Below are positions 34,988 through 45,400 of a stretch of DNA of 64,000 nucleotides, one piece after another. How positions within the stretch are numbered: the stretch's first letter is position 1; every line of letters starts with the position of its first letter. Below the pieces are notes generated by a model. The model worked only from the letters and a program-made list of their open reading frames with translations, was not told where the DNA came from and ran no database searches. This stretch comes from Saccharothrix sp. ALI-22-I (GTDB lineage Bacteria; Actinomycetota; Actinomycetes; Mycobacteriales; Pseudonocardiaceae). A program made the translations under genes and the position numbers. The stretch covers positions 1 to 64,000 of the forward strand of contig NZ_MTQP01000065.1 in assembly GCF_001984175.1 (NCBI RefSeq). The letters are read 5' to 3'.

Positions 34988-34991
34988 CTGA

Positions 34992-37463
34992 TCAACCTAG
35001 CTTGGGCAGGGACCGCAGCCGGACTACGAAGCGGGCGGGCACCGCGCCGGCCACCAGCCCCAGCAGCCCGACACCCGCCACCATCCCGAGGTACCGCAGC
35101 GGGTCCGCGAACAGCCGCCACTGCCCGTCCTGGGCCACGCTGAACGCGCCCACCACGACCCCGCTGATCAGGCAGCCGAGCACCAGCGCGACCGTCACGG
35201 TGATCAACGCCTCCCGGTCGAGCAGCCGGTGCAGCTGCCGTGACGTCGCACCGGTCAGCCGCAGCTCGGCGAACTCGCGCCGCCGTGCCCCGGTGGCGAT
35301 GGCGAACGTGTTGACCACCGCGATCGCGGTGAAGCTGAGCGACACCGCCACCATCAGCTCCCACGCCGCCTGCTGGTTCTGCACCTCCGCCGTACCCGCA
35401 CGGGCGGTGCCCAGCATCGGGAAAGCCGTCAGATCCGGCTCGCCCCGCAGGTAGACGGCTCCGATCAGCCCACGCGGGTCGTGCGCCGCGACGAGTTCCG
35501 CGTCCAGCACCAGGTCACCGAAACCGCGCCAGTGCTCGAACACGGCCACCACGGTCAACGTCGTGCGGGTGCCGTCGGCCAGCCAGAACGTCGGACGGTC
35601 GCCGACCCGCCAGTTCCGCTGCTCGGCGAGCGGGCCGCTCACCGCGACCGCGTCGGCGGTCAGGTCGTCCAAGTTTCCATCGGAAACACCGAGATCAAGC
35701 GCTCGCTCGCCGGACAGCCGCAGCCCTTGCGCCGGGTAGTCCTCCGGCTTTCCCTCCTGGTCGACTACGATCCTGGTGCCGACGGTGAGGGCCGATCCGG
35801 TGACCGACGGTAGCGCGGTGACCTCTTCGGCGGTGGTGAGTGGAAGGCCGGGCGCGTTCGTCGCGGAGACCTGAACGTTCGCGGGAGCGGTGCGTGCGGC
35901 CTGCTGGTCGACGGTCACCTCGGTGAGGATGTCGCCGTTGAGCAGCATGGTGGCGTTGATGGCGAACATCAGCGTCAACGGGATCGCCACACCGACGACC
36001 CGACGGCTTTCGATCCGGGTCATCGCACCGGCGATACGACCGAGCACACCGGTCAGCCCGACGAGCCGCGACACGACCGCCGTCAGGCCTCCGACCAGGA
36101 TCGGCCCGAGCGCGGCGGCGGCGCACAGCAGCAGCGCGCACGACACGAAACCCATGCCCATGCCGAGGTTCCCGCCCAACGGCACCAGACCGAGCACCGC
36201 GACCGCACCGCCGGTGAGTACGGCCGCGCTCAGGATGCGTGGCACGCGACTGCCGTGGGTGGCGGTGACCGTCTCGCGCAAGGCCTGCGTCGGGGAGATC
36301 CGCACGGCCCGACGTGCCGCGACCGAGGTGGCCAGCAGGGTCACGAGCAGCCCCAGTGCGGCGGAGGCGATCAGCACCATCGGGTTGATCGCGACGGTGA
36401 ACTGCGCGGGGACCGTGCCCAATTCCCGGAACCTCTCGGCCACCAGGTGCGCCACCACGACGCCGGCGGGCAGTGCCGGCACTGTGGCCACGGCCGTGAC
36501 CAGGGCGATCTCCGTGTCGAGCAGTCGGCGGAGTTGGCGCGGCGTGGCACCAGCTGTGCGCAGCAGGGCCAGTTCCCGCAGCCGTTGCCGGACCGCGAGT
36601 GACACCGTGCCGGTGAGCACGAACACCGCCGCGAACCCCGTGATGCCCAGGACGAACCCGAAGATGGAGATGGCCCCGACGTAGTCCGGTACCGCGCCCG
36701 GCAGATCGGCGTTCACCTTGTCAGCGTCGGTGTGGACGGCCACCGAGTGCTTTTCGAGCGCGGCGACCACTTCGTCGCGGTCCGCACCCGGCGCGAGTCG
36801 GACCGCGACAGCCGTCGGCCCGGCCAACCCGGACAGTTCGCCGACCTGATGATCGGCCACGAACACCGCCGCCTGCCCCGGCACCCCGCCGGTCACGACA
36901 CCCGCCACCCGGCCGTCACGCGCGCCGGTCTTCGTGGTCAGCCGCACGGCCTGTCCGACCGACAAGCCGAGTTCCGCACCCACCGCGACCTCACCGGACG
37001 CGGGCGCAGCACCGTCACGCAGGACGTACGGGGTCAAAGGAGCCGAGATCCAGCCGTGGGCCACCACGGACGCACGTTCCGGCGCACGCACCGGAGTGCC
37101 CGCGATGTCCAGCGCGACGGGGAACGCCGTATCCGCCACCGCCGTGCCCACGCCCGGCGTCGCGGCAACGGCGCCGACCAGATCGGCGGGCAACGGCTGC
37201 GCGCCGGCCAACCGTTCGGTCTTGGTCTTCACCTTGACCTTGTCGCCCTTGTCCTGCCTGGTGGTCAACTCGACCGACCGATCCGCCGCGACCACGACGT
37301 CAACCGCGGCGAACCGATCCCCACCCGGTCCGGCGGTGAGCACGGAGTAGAGCAACAGCCCGCTGCCCGAGATGAGTGCGACGGCGAGGAACGCGGTCAG
37401 GAACGTCCCGGTGAACGCGCCGAGGCGCCGCCGCACGCTTGCGATGGCCAGCTTGAGCGTCAT
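34992..37463 (-). CDS. FtsX-family ABC transporter permease (duplicated, MacB/BceB-like)
   Basis: The protein has 823 residues. Two FtsX domains, each with three to four helices, are seen at about 265-400 (FVLGITGFAAVFVLTGTVSL; LRELALLRTAGATPRQLRRL) and about 700-815 (MVAVSLSFTAIAVVNTFAIA; EFAELRLTGATSRQLHRLLD). A long extracytoplasmic region follows the first helix and another lies in the second half. This architecture belongs to lipoprotein-release, macrolide and antimicrobial-peptide systems. It overlaps the ATPase gene (ATGA) and is followed by a two-component system, which suggests a stress-responsive export or resistance unit. Confidence 0.9.
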   Translation of the reverse strand: MTLKLAIASVRRRLGAFTGTFLTAFLAVALISGSGLLLYSVLTAGPGGDRFAAVDVVVAADRSVELTTRQDKGDKVKVKTKTERLAGAQPLPADLVGAVAATPGVGTAVADTAFPVALDIAGTPVRAPERASVVAHGWISAPLTPYVLRDGAAPASGEVAVGAELGLSVGQAVRLTTKTGARDGRVAGVVTGGVPGQAAVFVADHQVGELSGLAGPTAVAVRLAPGADRDEVVAALEKHSVAVHTDADKVNADLPGAVPDYVGAISIFGFVLGITGFAAVFVLTGTVSLAVRQRLRELALLRTAGATPRQLRRLLDTEIALVTAVATVPALPAGVVVAHLVAERFRELGTVPAQFTVAINPMVLIASAALGLLVTLLATSVAARRAVRISPTQALRETVTATHGSRVPRILSAAVLTGGAVAVLGLVPLGGNLGMGMGFVSCALLLCAAAALGPILVGGLTAVVSRLVGLTGVLGRIAGAMTRIESRRVVGVAIPLTLMFAINATMLLNGDILTEVTVDQQAARTAPANVQVSATNAPGLPLTTAEEVTALPSVTGSALTVGTRIVVDQEGKPEDYPAQGLRLSGERALDLGVSDGNLDDLTADAVAVSGPLAEQRNWRVGDRPTFWLADGTRTTLTVVAVFEHWRGFGDLVLDAELVAAHDPRGLIGAVYLRGEPDLTAFPMLGTARAGTAEVQNQQAAWELMVAVSLSFTAIAVVNTFAIATGARRREFAELRLTGATSRQLHRLLDREALITVTVALVLGCLISGVVVGAFSVAQDGQWRLFADPLRYLGMVAGVGLLGLVAGAVPARFVVRLRSLPKLG

Positions 37464-38185
37464 CGGGTCAGCTCCGTCATCCGGGCCGCGACCCGCTCGG
37501 CCGTGGGTGCGATCAGGTCACCGGCGAGCCGGCCGTCGGCGAGGAACACCACTCGGTCCGCCCACGCCGCCGCGGCGGGATCGTGGGTCACCATCACCAC
37601 CGTCGCGGCGGAGTCGTCCACGAAACCGCGCAGCAACGCCAGCACCTCACGTCCGGTGGACAGGTCGAGCGCGCCGGTCGGCTCGTCGCCGAAGATCACC
37701 TCCGGCCGTCCGGCCAACGCCCGCGCCAACGCCACCCGCTGCTGCTGGCCGCCGGACAGCTCACCGGGCCGTGACCGCTCCCTCCCGCCGAGCCCCACCC
37801 GTGCCAGCACCTCGCGCGCCCACGCCTTGTCCGGCCGCGTGCCCGCGAACCGCTGCGGCAGCAGGACGTTGTCCCACACCGACAGCGCGTCCACCAGGTT
37901 GAACGACTGGAACACGAACCCGACGTGCCGACGCCGCACCGTCGTCAGCTTCGGCTCCCGCAGCGCGCCGACGTCCTGCCCGGCCAGCACCACCCGCCCG
38001 CTCGTCGGCAGGTCCAACGCCGCCGCGCAGTGCAGCAACGTCGACTTGCCCGATCCGGACGGCCCCATCACCGCCGTGAAGGACCCCCTGGCGAACCCGA
38101 CCGTCACCCCGTCGAGCGCCCGCACCCCGGCCCGACCGGGGTACACCTTCGTCACGTCAGTCAGCGAGACGACATCCGTCGCCAC
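37460..38185 (-). CDS. ABC transporter ATP-binding protein (LolD/MacB type)
   Basis: The protein has 241 residues. Walker A is GPSGSGKST, the Q-loop VGFVFQSFNLVDALSVWDNV, the signature LSGGQQQRVALARAL, Walker B VIFGDEPTGALD, and the H-loop MVTHDPAAAAWADRV. These are the usual features of FtsX-partner ATPases. I placed the start at GTG 38185 because GGGGGA lies about seven bases before it and the protein then begins ATDVVSLTDVTKVYPG; ATG 38209 would add eight residues. It heads an operon with the permease, kinase and regulator. Confidence 0.9.
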   Translation of the reverse strand: MATDVVSLTDVTKVYPGRAGVRALDGVTVGFARGSFTAVMGPSGSGKSTLLHCAAALDLPTSGRVVLAGQDVGALREPKLTTVRRRHVGFVFQSFNLVDALSVWDNVLLPQRFAGTRPDKAWAREVLARVGLGGRERSRPGELSGGQQQRVALARALAGRPEVIFGDEPTGALDLSTGREVLALLRGFVDDSAATVVMVTHDPAAAAWADRVVFLADGRLAGDLIAPTAERVAARMTELTR

Positions 38186-38280
38186 CCGCGAATCCCCCAC
38201 CAGAACCATGCCGAGGACTCTTCCGCCCGGCCACTCCCGAACCCACCGTGCGCGCTTTGATCTCCAAGGTATGGCTGTCC

Positions 38281-38356
38281 CTACCTGTCGGTGGTGAGGC
38301 CGTGCTCGTAGGCGTAGATCACCGCGTGCACGCGGGTGCGGAGGCGACAGATCTCG
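38281..38356 (-). pseudogene. LuxR-type response regulator, C-terminal tail only
   Basis: The minus-strand frame ending at TAG 38281 reads LRTRVHAVIYAYEHGLTTDR. This corresponds to the last helix of NarL/LuxR regulators, usually LRDRVQAVIFAYESGLV. Nothing else of the gene remains; the sequence before it becomes the start of jetD on the other strand. It is a short relic at the boundary where the Wadjet operon was probably inserted. Confidence 0.5.
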
Positions 38357-38378
38357 GCCGGTCCCTAACCTGACAGGC

Positions 38379-39602
38379 GTGAACGTGTTCGCCCGACTCG
38401 ATTCGCCCGCTCTCGCGCCGCTCTGGCAGGCGTTGCACGACCGCCTGTCGTCGGGACGGCAGGTCAGCCGGGTCAAGGTCGGCCCGCTGGACGACGGGCA
38501 ACGCGCCGCGCTGGCCGACCTGCTGGGGAGCGAACGCCTGCCCGACGAGTACACGTCGGTCTCCCTCGCCGCCCTGGACGAACTGCTGGTGGCGTCCGTC
38601 GGTGCCGATACGCGCGAAGTCGTCGGCGCACTCGTCGGGCCACTCGACGACCGAGCGGGTCGGCGGGCGCGGGACGAGGCCGAACGAGCCGGGTTGTGGG
38701 ACTGGCTGGAGCGGCACGAGGTCGTGGCCGGGCAACCGGTCCTGGGCGACTGGGTGGCCGTGGTCCGGAGATCCGGCCTGATCGGCGGGTCCGTGGCGCG
38801 GACGCGGGCCGAACTCGACGGGGCGTTGCGGGTCGTCGGCCGACTGCCCGGGACGGGCGTTCCGCTGCCGGTGCTGGCGGAGGACGTGTTGGGCGATTCC
38901 CATGCCCTCGATGAGGGGACTCGCTGCGCGGGCCTGGTGCTGCGGGCCCTGTCGGTTCTCTACGGTGTCGATCCGCCTGGTGACGCGCAGCAGCGACGGG
39001 CACTGTGGGAACGGGCGGGCGTGGTCGAGGACGAGTTGTCGTCGGTCGTGCTGGTCGCGGGTCTGCGCCTGGGCGGTGACGATGTCGGCGGTCGGGTGTT
39101 GGGTGTGTGCGCCGATGCCGGGCAGGTCGCGGCGCTGACGCTCGCGCAGGTGCGTGCCACCTCGTTCGCAGGGGCGCCGGGGGACGTGTGGGTGTTCGAG
39201 AACCCGAGCGTGTTGGCCGTGGCGACGGCGCGGTTCGGTCGTCGGTGTCCGCCGATCGTGTGCACTTCGGGATGGCCGAGCAGTGCGGTGATCGCGTTCC
39301 TGCGCGGGTTGTCCTCGGCCGGATCGGCGTTGCGCTACCACGGTGATTTCGACGGTGAGGGTCTCCGCATCGCCGCGCACGTGATGGCGCGAACCGGCGC
39401 GACGCCGTGGCGCATGACCACCGCCGACTACCTGTCCGCGTCGGCCGGGGCGGGGCCGGGCACGGCTGTCGGCCGGGTCACCGAGGCGCCGTGGGACGAC
39501 GCTCTCGCGGCGGCGATGCGGGAGCGGGGCATGGCGGTCGTCGAGGAACGGGTCACCACCCGGCTGCTGGACGAACTCGACGAACTCGACGAACTCCGAT
39601 GA
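38379..39602 (+). CDS. jetD: Wadjet JetD, TIGR02679/DUF2399 family nuclease subunit
   Basis: The protein has 407 residues. JetD is the topoisomerase-VI-like subunit that cleaves closed circular plasmid DNA after the JetABC motor has detected it. The DUF2399 Toprim-type acidic residues are visible as FENPSVLAVA (Glu near 274) and YHGDFDGEGLRIA (near 322-327). The N-terminal part (about 1-150) is the helical arm that contacts the SMC complex. The C-terminus is a short DEL repeat (LLDELDELDELR). It is the first gene of the operon; type II loci more often place jetD last. The GTG start follows a run without a strong ribosome-binding site. Confidence 0.88.
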   Translation: MNVFARLDSPALAPLWQALHDRLSSGRQVSRVKVGPLDDGQRAALADLLGSERLPDEYTSVSLAALDELLVASVGADTREVVGALVGPLDDRAGRRARDEAERAGLWDWLERHEVVAGQPVLGDWVAVVRRSGLIGGSVARTRAELDGALRVVGRLPGTGVPLPVLAEDVLGDSHALDEGTRCAGLVLRALSVLYGVDPPGDAQQRRALWERAGVVEDELSSVVLVAGLRLGGDDVGGRVLGVCADAGQVAALTLAQVRATSFAGAPGDVWVFENPSVLAVATARFGRRCPPIVCTSGWPSSAVIAFLRGLSSAGSALRYHGDFDGEGLRIAAHVMARTGATPWRMTTADYLSASAGAGPGTAVGRVTEAPWDDALAAAMRERGMAVVEERVTTRLLDELDELDELR

Positions 39603-39698
39603 CCTCGATGAACGTTGACGGACCCGACGAACTCGACGATTGCGGATGAGCTCTTGAACGCCTGCCGTACGGTGGCCGGCGGCGGAGGGAGGTTTCGC

Positions 39699-41249
39699 GT
39701 GGCGGGGATGCGCGTGCCGCCGGAGATGTTCCGGTTCACGAGCGGGGAGCGGGCCGAGCTCTACGTCGCGGTCCTGCACGCGTTCGGGGAGGCCAACGAA
39801 CGGTTGGAGACCGCTCTCGGCCTGGACGACGTGCGCGCCAGGTTGCGCTCGATCGGCTGGCTCGACCCGCTGGACGACGGTGAGCTGGCCGACGCGCTGG
39901 GACAACTCAAGACCTGGCAACTGCTCGACGTCACCCAGAACCACGCGGAGAACTACCGGACCGCTGACGAGTACGAACGGCGCAACCTCCAGTACTCGCT
40001 GACCAGACGTGGTGAGGCGGCGCTGGCCGGTGTGGTGCACGCGATGAGCGTGCTGGCCTCGACCGGGGCGTTGCAGACGGCCGTGCTCGACGCGATCGCC
40101 GACCGGCTCGGTGAGCTGGCCGGGCACCTGTCCGACGCAGCCACGGCCGATCGCCGCGTCTTCAGCACGTTGACCGAGTTGGAAGGTCACCTGGAGGCGT
40201 TGCGCGGCAACACCAGGCAGTTCAACGGCGAGTTGCAGCGCCTGCTGCGCGCGGAGGGCGCCGACCAGGAGACGTTCCGAGAGGTGAAGGCCGCGACGGT
40301 GGCCTACCTGCAGGAGTTCACCGAGAACCTGGAGCAGCGGGCGCACACCATCGCCACCAGGATCGAGCTGGTCGAGCGGCACGGGGTGGGCCTGCTGCAC
40401 CACCGCGCGCTGCTCGGCGCGGAACTGCCGCCGGTTCCCGGTCAGGACCCGGGCGCCGCCTGGTTGGAGCTGCGGCGGGCCAGGTGGGAGGGGTTGCAGG
40501 CGTGGTTCCGGCCCGTGGACGGCAGCACGCCGAGGGTGTTGCAGCTGTTCTCCGTCGCCCGCCGGGCGATCATCGCGTTGTTGCAGGTGCTGGACCGGAT
40601 CACCGAATCACGGCGCCGGTCGACCAGCGCCGTGGCCGACTTCCGGGAGCTGGCCCGCTGGTTCGCGGTGGCGCCGTCGGAGGCGGACTCGCACTTGCTG
40701 TGGTCGACCGCGTTCGGACTGGGTTCCGCGCGGCACGCGCACCTGGGCCACCCCGATCCGGAGCTGGTCAGCTCGTCCGCGCGGTGGGAGGACGCGCCGC
40801 CCGTCGAGGTGTCCGCCCTCCTGCGCAGCGCGGGCCGGACCGAGCGGTTCAGCCGCACCGGCCGGGTTCGTGACGTGGCGGCCGTCAAAGCGGCCCGAGC
40901 CGACCAGGCGCGGGCCGAGCGGGCCGCGTTGAGAGCCGCGTGGGACCTGCTGGACACCGGCGGCGGTGTGCGGCTGTCCGGTTTCGAGCGGCTGGACCAC
41001 GAGGTGTTCGAACGCCTGCTGGACCTGCTCGGGCGCGCGCTGGCCACGGCTCCCGACGACGACGGCGTCCGTCGGGGGACCACGAGCGATGGGCGGGTCG
41101 AAATCCTGCTGCGACTGCCGGCGGACGACCACCGGGCGCCGGCTACCCTCCGCACGCCGCGCGGGGTGTTCGTCGGCCCGGACTGCGACGTCGAGATCCG
41201 CGTGGTGGGCGGGCGTGGCGCGTCGGGGTCGAGGGAGGCGGCCCGGTGA
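39699..41249 (+). CDS. jetA: Wadjet JetA, TIGR02677/DUF2397 family kleisin
   Basis: The protein has 516 residues. It is the kleisin (MukF-like) subunit linking the two heads of the JetC motor. The N-terminal winged helix starts FRFTSGERAELYVAVLHAFG, and a central helical region contains RGNTRQFNGELQRLLRAEGA and TRIELVERHGVGLLHHRALL. The C-terminal winged helix ends LRTPRGVFVGPDCDVEIRVV. I chose GTG 39699 because GGAGGGAGG precedes it by six bases and the conserved start MRVPPEMFRFTSGER follows; a TTG at 39615 would add 28 unsupported residues. It overlaps jetB (GTGA). Confidence 0.9.
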   Translation: MAGMRVPPEMFRFTSGERAELYVAVLHAFGEANERLETALGLDDVRARLRSIGWLDPLDDGELADALGQLKTWQLLDVTQNHAENYRTADEYERRNLQYSLTRRGEAALAGVVHAMSVLASTGALQTAVLDAIADRLGELAGHLSDAATADRRVFSTLTELEGHLEALRGNTRQFNGELQRLLRAEGADQETFREVKAATVAYLQEFTENLEQRAHTIATRIELVERHGVGLLHHRALLGAELPPVPGQDPGAAWLELRRARWEGLQAWFRPVDGSTPRVLQLFSVARRAIIALLQVLDRITESRRRSTSAVADFRELARWFAVAPSEADSHLLWSTAFGLGSARHAHLGHPDPELVSSSARWEDAPPVEVSALLRSAGRTERFSRTGRVRDVAAVKAARADQARAERAALRAAWDLLDTGGGVRLSGFERLDHEVFERLLDLLGRALATAPDDDGVRRGTTSDGRVEILLRLPADDHRAPATLRTPRGVFVGPDCDVEIRVVGGRGASGSREAAR

Positions 41250-42469
41250 GCAACCTGGCCAACCAACTCGTCATCGCCGAACGCGAAGAGGTCGCCCGGG
41301 GTATCCGGTTGTTGCTGGCCACGCCGTTGATCAGCGCGAAGTCGGCGGCGGAGGCCTTCGACCTGGTGCGCCGCAGGCGGGAGCCGATCGCGAAGTGGTT
41401 CGACTACTACTGCGGCTGGTCGTTGGTCGTCGAGCCGCGTCTGGGGTACGCGCGGCTGGGCAAGGTGCGCGTCGCCACCGACCCCACCCGGCCGGCGCGG
41501 AGGCACCGCGCGGGACGGGCGCCGTTCGACCGACGGCGGTACACCCTGCTGTGCGTGGTGGCCGCCGAACTGCTGGGCGTGCCGGTCACGACCATCGGCC
41601 TGGTGGCGGACCGGGTGGCCCAGGCCACCGCGACCGACCCGGTCGTGCCGGCGTTCGACACGTCCAACCGCGCGGAGCGGATGGCGTTCGTCGACGTGCT
41701 GCGCCTGCTGGAGTCGGTCGGCGCGGTGGAGGTCGTGGACGGCTCCACCGAGTCGTTCGTGGAGTCCACCACCGCGAAAGTGCTCTACCGGGTGGACGCG
41801 ACGCTGCTCATGCGCCTGCTCTCGGCCCCGGTCGGGGCGTCGCAGTCGGCTGTGCCGGTGGACGAGGTGCCGGTGCGCTTCCCCGAGCTGTTGCACCGGC
41901 TGTCGCGCGAACGGCGCTACGGCGGCGCGGACGAGCCGGCGTCCGACGTGCAGCGCAACCTGTGGCTGCGGCACTCCGTGTTCCGCAAGCTGGTCGATGA
42001 CCCGGTCGTGCACCGGGACGAGCTGACGCCCGCGGAACTGGCCTACCTCTCCTCGCCGACCGGTGGGCAGCTGCTGCGCCGGGCCGCCGATCAGGCCGGG
42101 TTCCTGGTGGAGGAACGGGCGGACGGCGTGATGCTGGTCGACCCGGACGGCCTGGCCACCGACACCCGGTTCCCCGACGATTCCGGCAACGCCAAGGTCG
42201 CGGCCCTGCTGCTGCTCGACACGATCACCTCCGCCCTCGGCGCGGTGACCACCGAGCAGCTGCTGGCCGAGGCCGACGGGCTGCTGCGCCGCTTTCCGAA
42301 GTGGGCCAAGGGTTACCGGGGCGAGGACGGGGCCGCGCGGCTGGTGGGCGATGCGCTGGAAGTGCTCCGCGGATTCGGGTTGATCCGATCCGACGGCGGC
42401 CTGGTCCGCGCCAGCCCGGCTGCCTTCAGGTACTCGGTGACCGCGACCAAGGACGGGGACGATTCATGA
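41246..42469 (+). CDS. jetB: Wadjet JetB, TIGR02678/DUF2398 family KITE subunit
   Basis: The protein has 407 residues. JetB is the MukE/KITE-like subunit that binds the kleisin. Tandem winged-helix segments are suggested by ERMAFVDVLRLLESVGAVEV and ALEVLRGFGLIRSDGGLVRA. The family hallmark FVDDPVVHRDEL-type segment appears as RKLVDDPVVHRDELTPAELA. Start and stop are both coupled (GTGA with jetA, ATGA with jetC), so the complex is made from one transcript. Confidence 0.9.
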   Translation: MSNLANQLVIAEREEVARGIRLLLATPLISAKSAAEAFDLVRRRREPIAKWFDYYCGWSLVVEPRLGYARLGKVRVATDPTRPARRHRAGRAPFDRRRYTLLCVVAAELLGVPVTTIGLVADRVAQATATDPVVPAFDTSNRAERMAFVDVLRLLESVGAVEVVDGSTESFVESTTAKVLYRVDATLLMRLLSAPVGASQSAVPVDEVPVRFPELLHRLSRERRYGGADEPASDVQRNLWLRHSVFRKLVDDPVVHRDELTPAELAYLSSPTGGQLLRRAADQAGFLVEERADGVMLVDPDGLATDTRFPDDSGNAKVAALLLLDTITSALGAVTTEQLLAEADGLLRRFPKWAKGYRGEDGAARLVGDALEVLRGFGLIRSDGGLVRASPAAFRYSVTATKDGDDS

Positions 42470-45400
42470 CGGTGACCGAACTGCCGCACACCGCCGTCGT
42501 TCCCGACGCGGAAGCCGTGCCCAGGTGGGTGCCCGAACGCGCCGGAATCCTCAACGTCTGGCGTTACTACGACGAGGTGTTCACGTTCCACAAAGGACGG
42601 TTGCTGCTGCGCGGGCCCAACGGCACCGGCAAGTCCAAGGCGCTGGAACTGCTGTTGCCGTTCCTGTTCGACGCCAACCTCCGCGCCAACCGGTTGTCCA
42701 CTTTCGGCACGTCCGAGCGCACCATGCACTGGAACCTGATGGGAGAGGGCGCGTCCGGCGTCACCAGGGTGGGGTACGTGTGGCTGGAGTTCCGCTTCAC
42801 CGACGGCGCGTCGGAGCGGTGGTTCACCTGCGGCGCACGGCTCGCCGCGACCAAGCACACCAGCGCCGTGCACCCGGACTACTTCACCACCGGACAACGC
42901 GTCGACGAGCCGGGTGGGCTGTTGCTCAAGGCCGACGGCCACCCGCTCACCAAGAAGGCGTTGGAGAGCGCGCTGGGCGAGCACGGCGTGCTGCACCAGA
43001 GCGCTGCCGACTACCGGGCGGCGGTGCGTTCGACCCTGTTCCCCGGCTTGAGCGAGCAGCGCTACGACGCGCTGATCACCGCGCTGCTCCAGCTCCGCAC
43101 GCCGAAGCTCTCCCAGCGGCTCGATCCCGCGTTGTTGTCGACCTTGTTGTCGAAGGCGCTGCCGCCACTGGGCGAAGCGGAGATCGGCGAGCTGGCGGAG
43201 GGCTTCGAACGCCTGGACCGGCAGCGTGAACAGCTCAAACGGCTGGACGACGAGGTCGAGGCCGCACGGGACCTCAGAGCGAAGCAGCGCGCCTACGCCC
43301 AGCGGGTGCTGCGCGCCGCGTCTGCCGGGCTCATCTCGGCGACCACCGAGATGAGCAGGCTGGCCGACGCCGCCAAGCAGTCGGAGGAAGAACACCGGGA
43401 CGCGGCGCGTCGCAAGGACGAGGCCGTGCGGCGTGGTGAGGCGCTGGACGACCGGATCGCCGACACCGAAGGCCGGATCGAAGGACTGGTCGACAGCGAG
43501 GCGTACCGGCGGGGCCAGGAACTCGACCGGCTGCGGACGCAGGCCAGGGAAGCGTCCGCGACGGCGCGATCCCGGCGTGCGGACGCCACGCGTCTCCGGG
43601 AAGTGGCGGAAGCGGATGAGGAGGAGGCCGCCTCGGCCGCCGGCATCGTGGAGTCCCGGTCGGCCGCGGTGCGTTCGATGGCCGACGAGGTCGTGGCCGC
43701 CGCCACCCGGGTCGGTCTCGGCGCCGTGCCCGCCGAGATCGGCAACGACCCCGCCGACACGTCCCGATCCCGGATGCTGCTGCGCGCGGCGGTGCAGGCC
43801 CGAACCGAGCAGGTGACGTCCGTTCGCGCGGCCTTGGACGAGCACGACCGCGCGGTGAGCGGCCGACAGCAGGCGGAAACGGCGCTGGAAGAGGCCAGGG
43901 AGGACCTGTCGGAGGCCACCGCGCACCGCGTCGAGGCCGCCGAACACCGGGACACCGCGCTCGCGGAACTGACCGACGCCGTCCGTGACTGGGCGGCCGG
44001 GTGCCGTGAACTCGTGTTCCCCGATCCCGACGCCGTGGCCGACCTGGTGGCGTCGGAGGCGGCCGTGCTGGCGGAGGTCGACGCCGCTGCGGGCCGGGTG
44101 CTGCACGTGATCACGAGGGACGAGACGCTGGCCGAGTCGGCGGTGCGCGAGGCCGAGCGGGAGAAGGCGGCGATCGCGGCCGAGATCGCGCGCCTCTCCG
44201 GCGTCGAGGATCTGCCGCCGGACCCGCCCCCGACCCGCACCGCCGACCGCGCCACCCTGACCGGCGCGCCGCTGTGGCGGCTGGTCCGTTTCGCCGACGC
44301 CGTGCCCGACCACGTCCGGGCCTCGGTGGAAGCCGCGCTCCAAGCCTCCGGGTTGTTGGACGCCTGGGTCGGGCACGACGGGGCGGTCGAGGGACACGAC
44401 ACGTTCGCCGTTCCCGACGCGGCGCCCGCGGCTCCCGGTGGTTCGCTCGCCGACATCCTCGTTCCGGAAACCGACGCGGCGGTGCCCGCGGACGTCGTGA
44501 TCCGCCTGCTGGCCGGTATCGCCTACGGCGAGCGCCTGCCCGACGGCCACCCGGCGGCGATCGGCGCCGACGGCGGGTGGCGACTGGCGAACGTGCGCGG
44601 CACCTGGCACAAGGACGAGGCCGCGCACATCGGCGCCCTGGCCAGGCGCAACGCCCGGCAGCGACGGCTGGCGGAGCTGCGGGAGCGGATCACGGCGCTG
44701 GACGCGGTGATCGAGGAGCACACGGCCGTGTTGCGGTCGCTGGCCTCCCGGCGGGCGGCGCTCGAAGCCGAGCGGGCCGGCCGGCCCGGCCACGCGCGGG
44801 CCGACGAGGCGGCACTGGAGCTGACCCGGGCGGAATCGGCGGTGTCCTCGGCGGACGGCGTGGTGCGGCGCTCGCTGGACGCGTTGGCCGGGAAGGAGCA
44901 GGAGGTGAACCGGGCACTGCGCGGGCTGACCGCCGTGGCGGCCGAGCACGGCCTGCCCGCGGACCGGGCGGCGCTCACCGCCGTCGATGCCGCCGTGGCG
45001 GGTTTCCGGGCGCAAGCCGACGCGTGGATCGACGGACACGCGGTCCTGCTGTCCGCGCGGGACACGGCCGCCCGGCTCGCCGCGCAGGCCGGCCGATCCC
45101 GGTCCATCGCCGAGCAGCGGGAGTCGGAGGCGGGCGAGGCCGAAACCCGGGCGCTCCGGCTCGGCGGCGCGCTGGAAGCGGTCGAGGGGACCATCGGCGT
45201 CGACTACCGGCAGGTGCTGGACGAACTCGCCGACCTGCGCGACCTGCTCGTGGAGCTCAAGCGGCAGGCGAACGCCAACCGCGGGGAGGCCAACGGGCTG
45301 GCGGAGCGCCTGGGTGAGCTCAACAGCCGGCGGGTGACCGACGCGCAGGCGCGCGACCGTGCCGCCGAGGCACGGGACCTGGCCGCGGAACGCTTCCGGC

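Noticed and set aside
38319-40403. 694-codon antisense frame opposite jetD/jetA
   Set aside because: Composition is typical of a shadow frame (His/Arg/Gln-rich). It crosses two real genes and has no recognisable domain.
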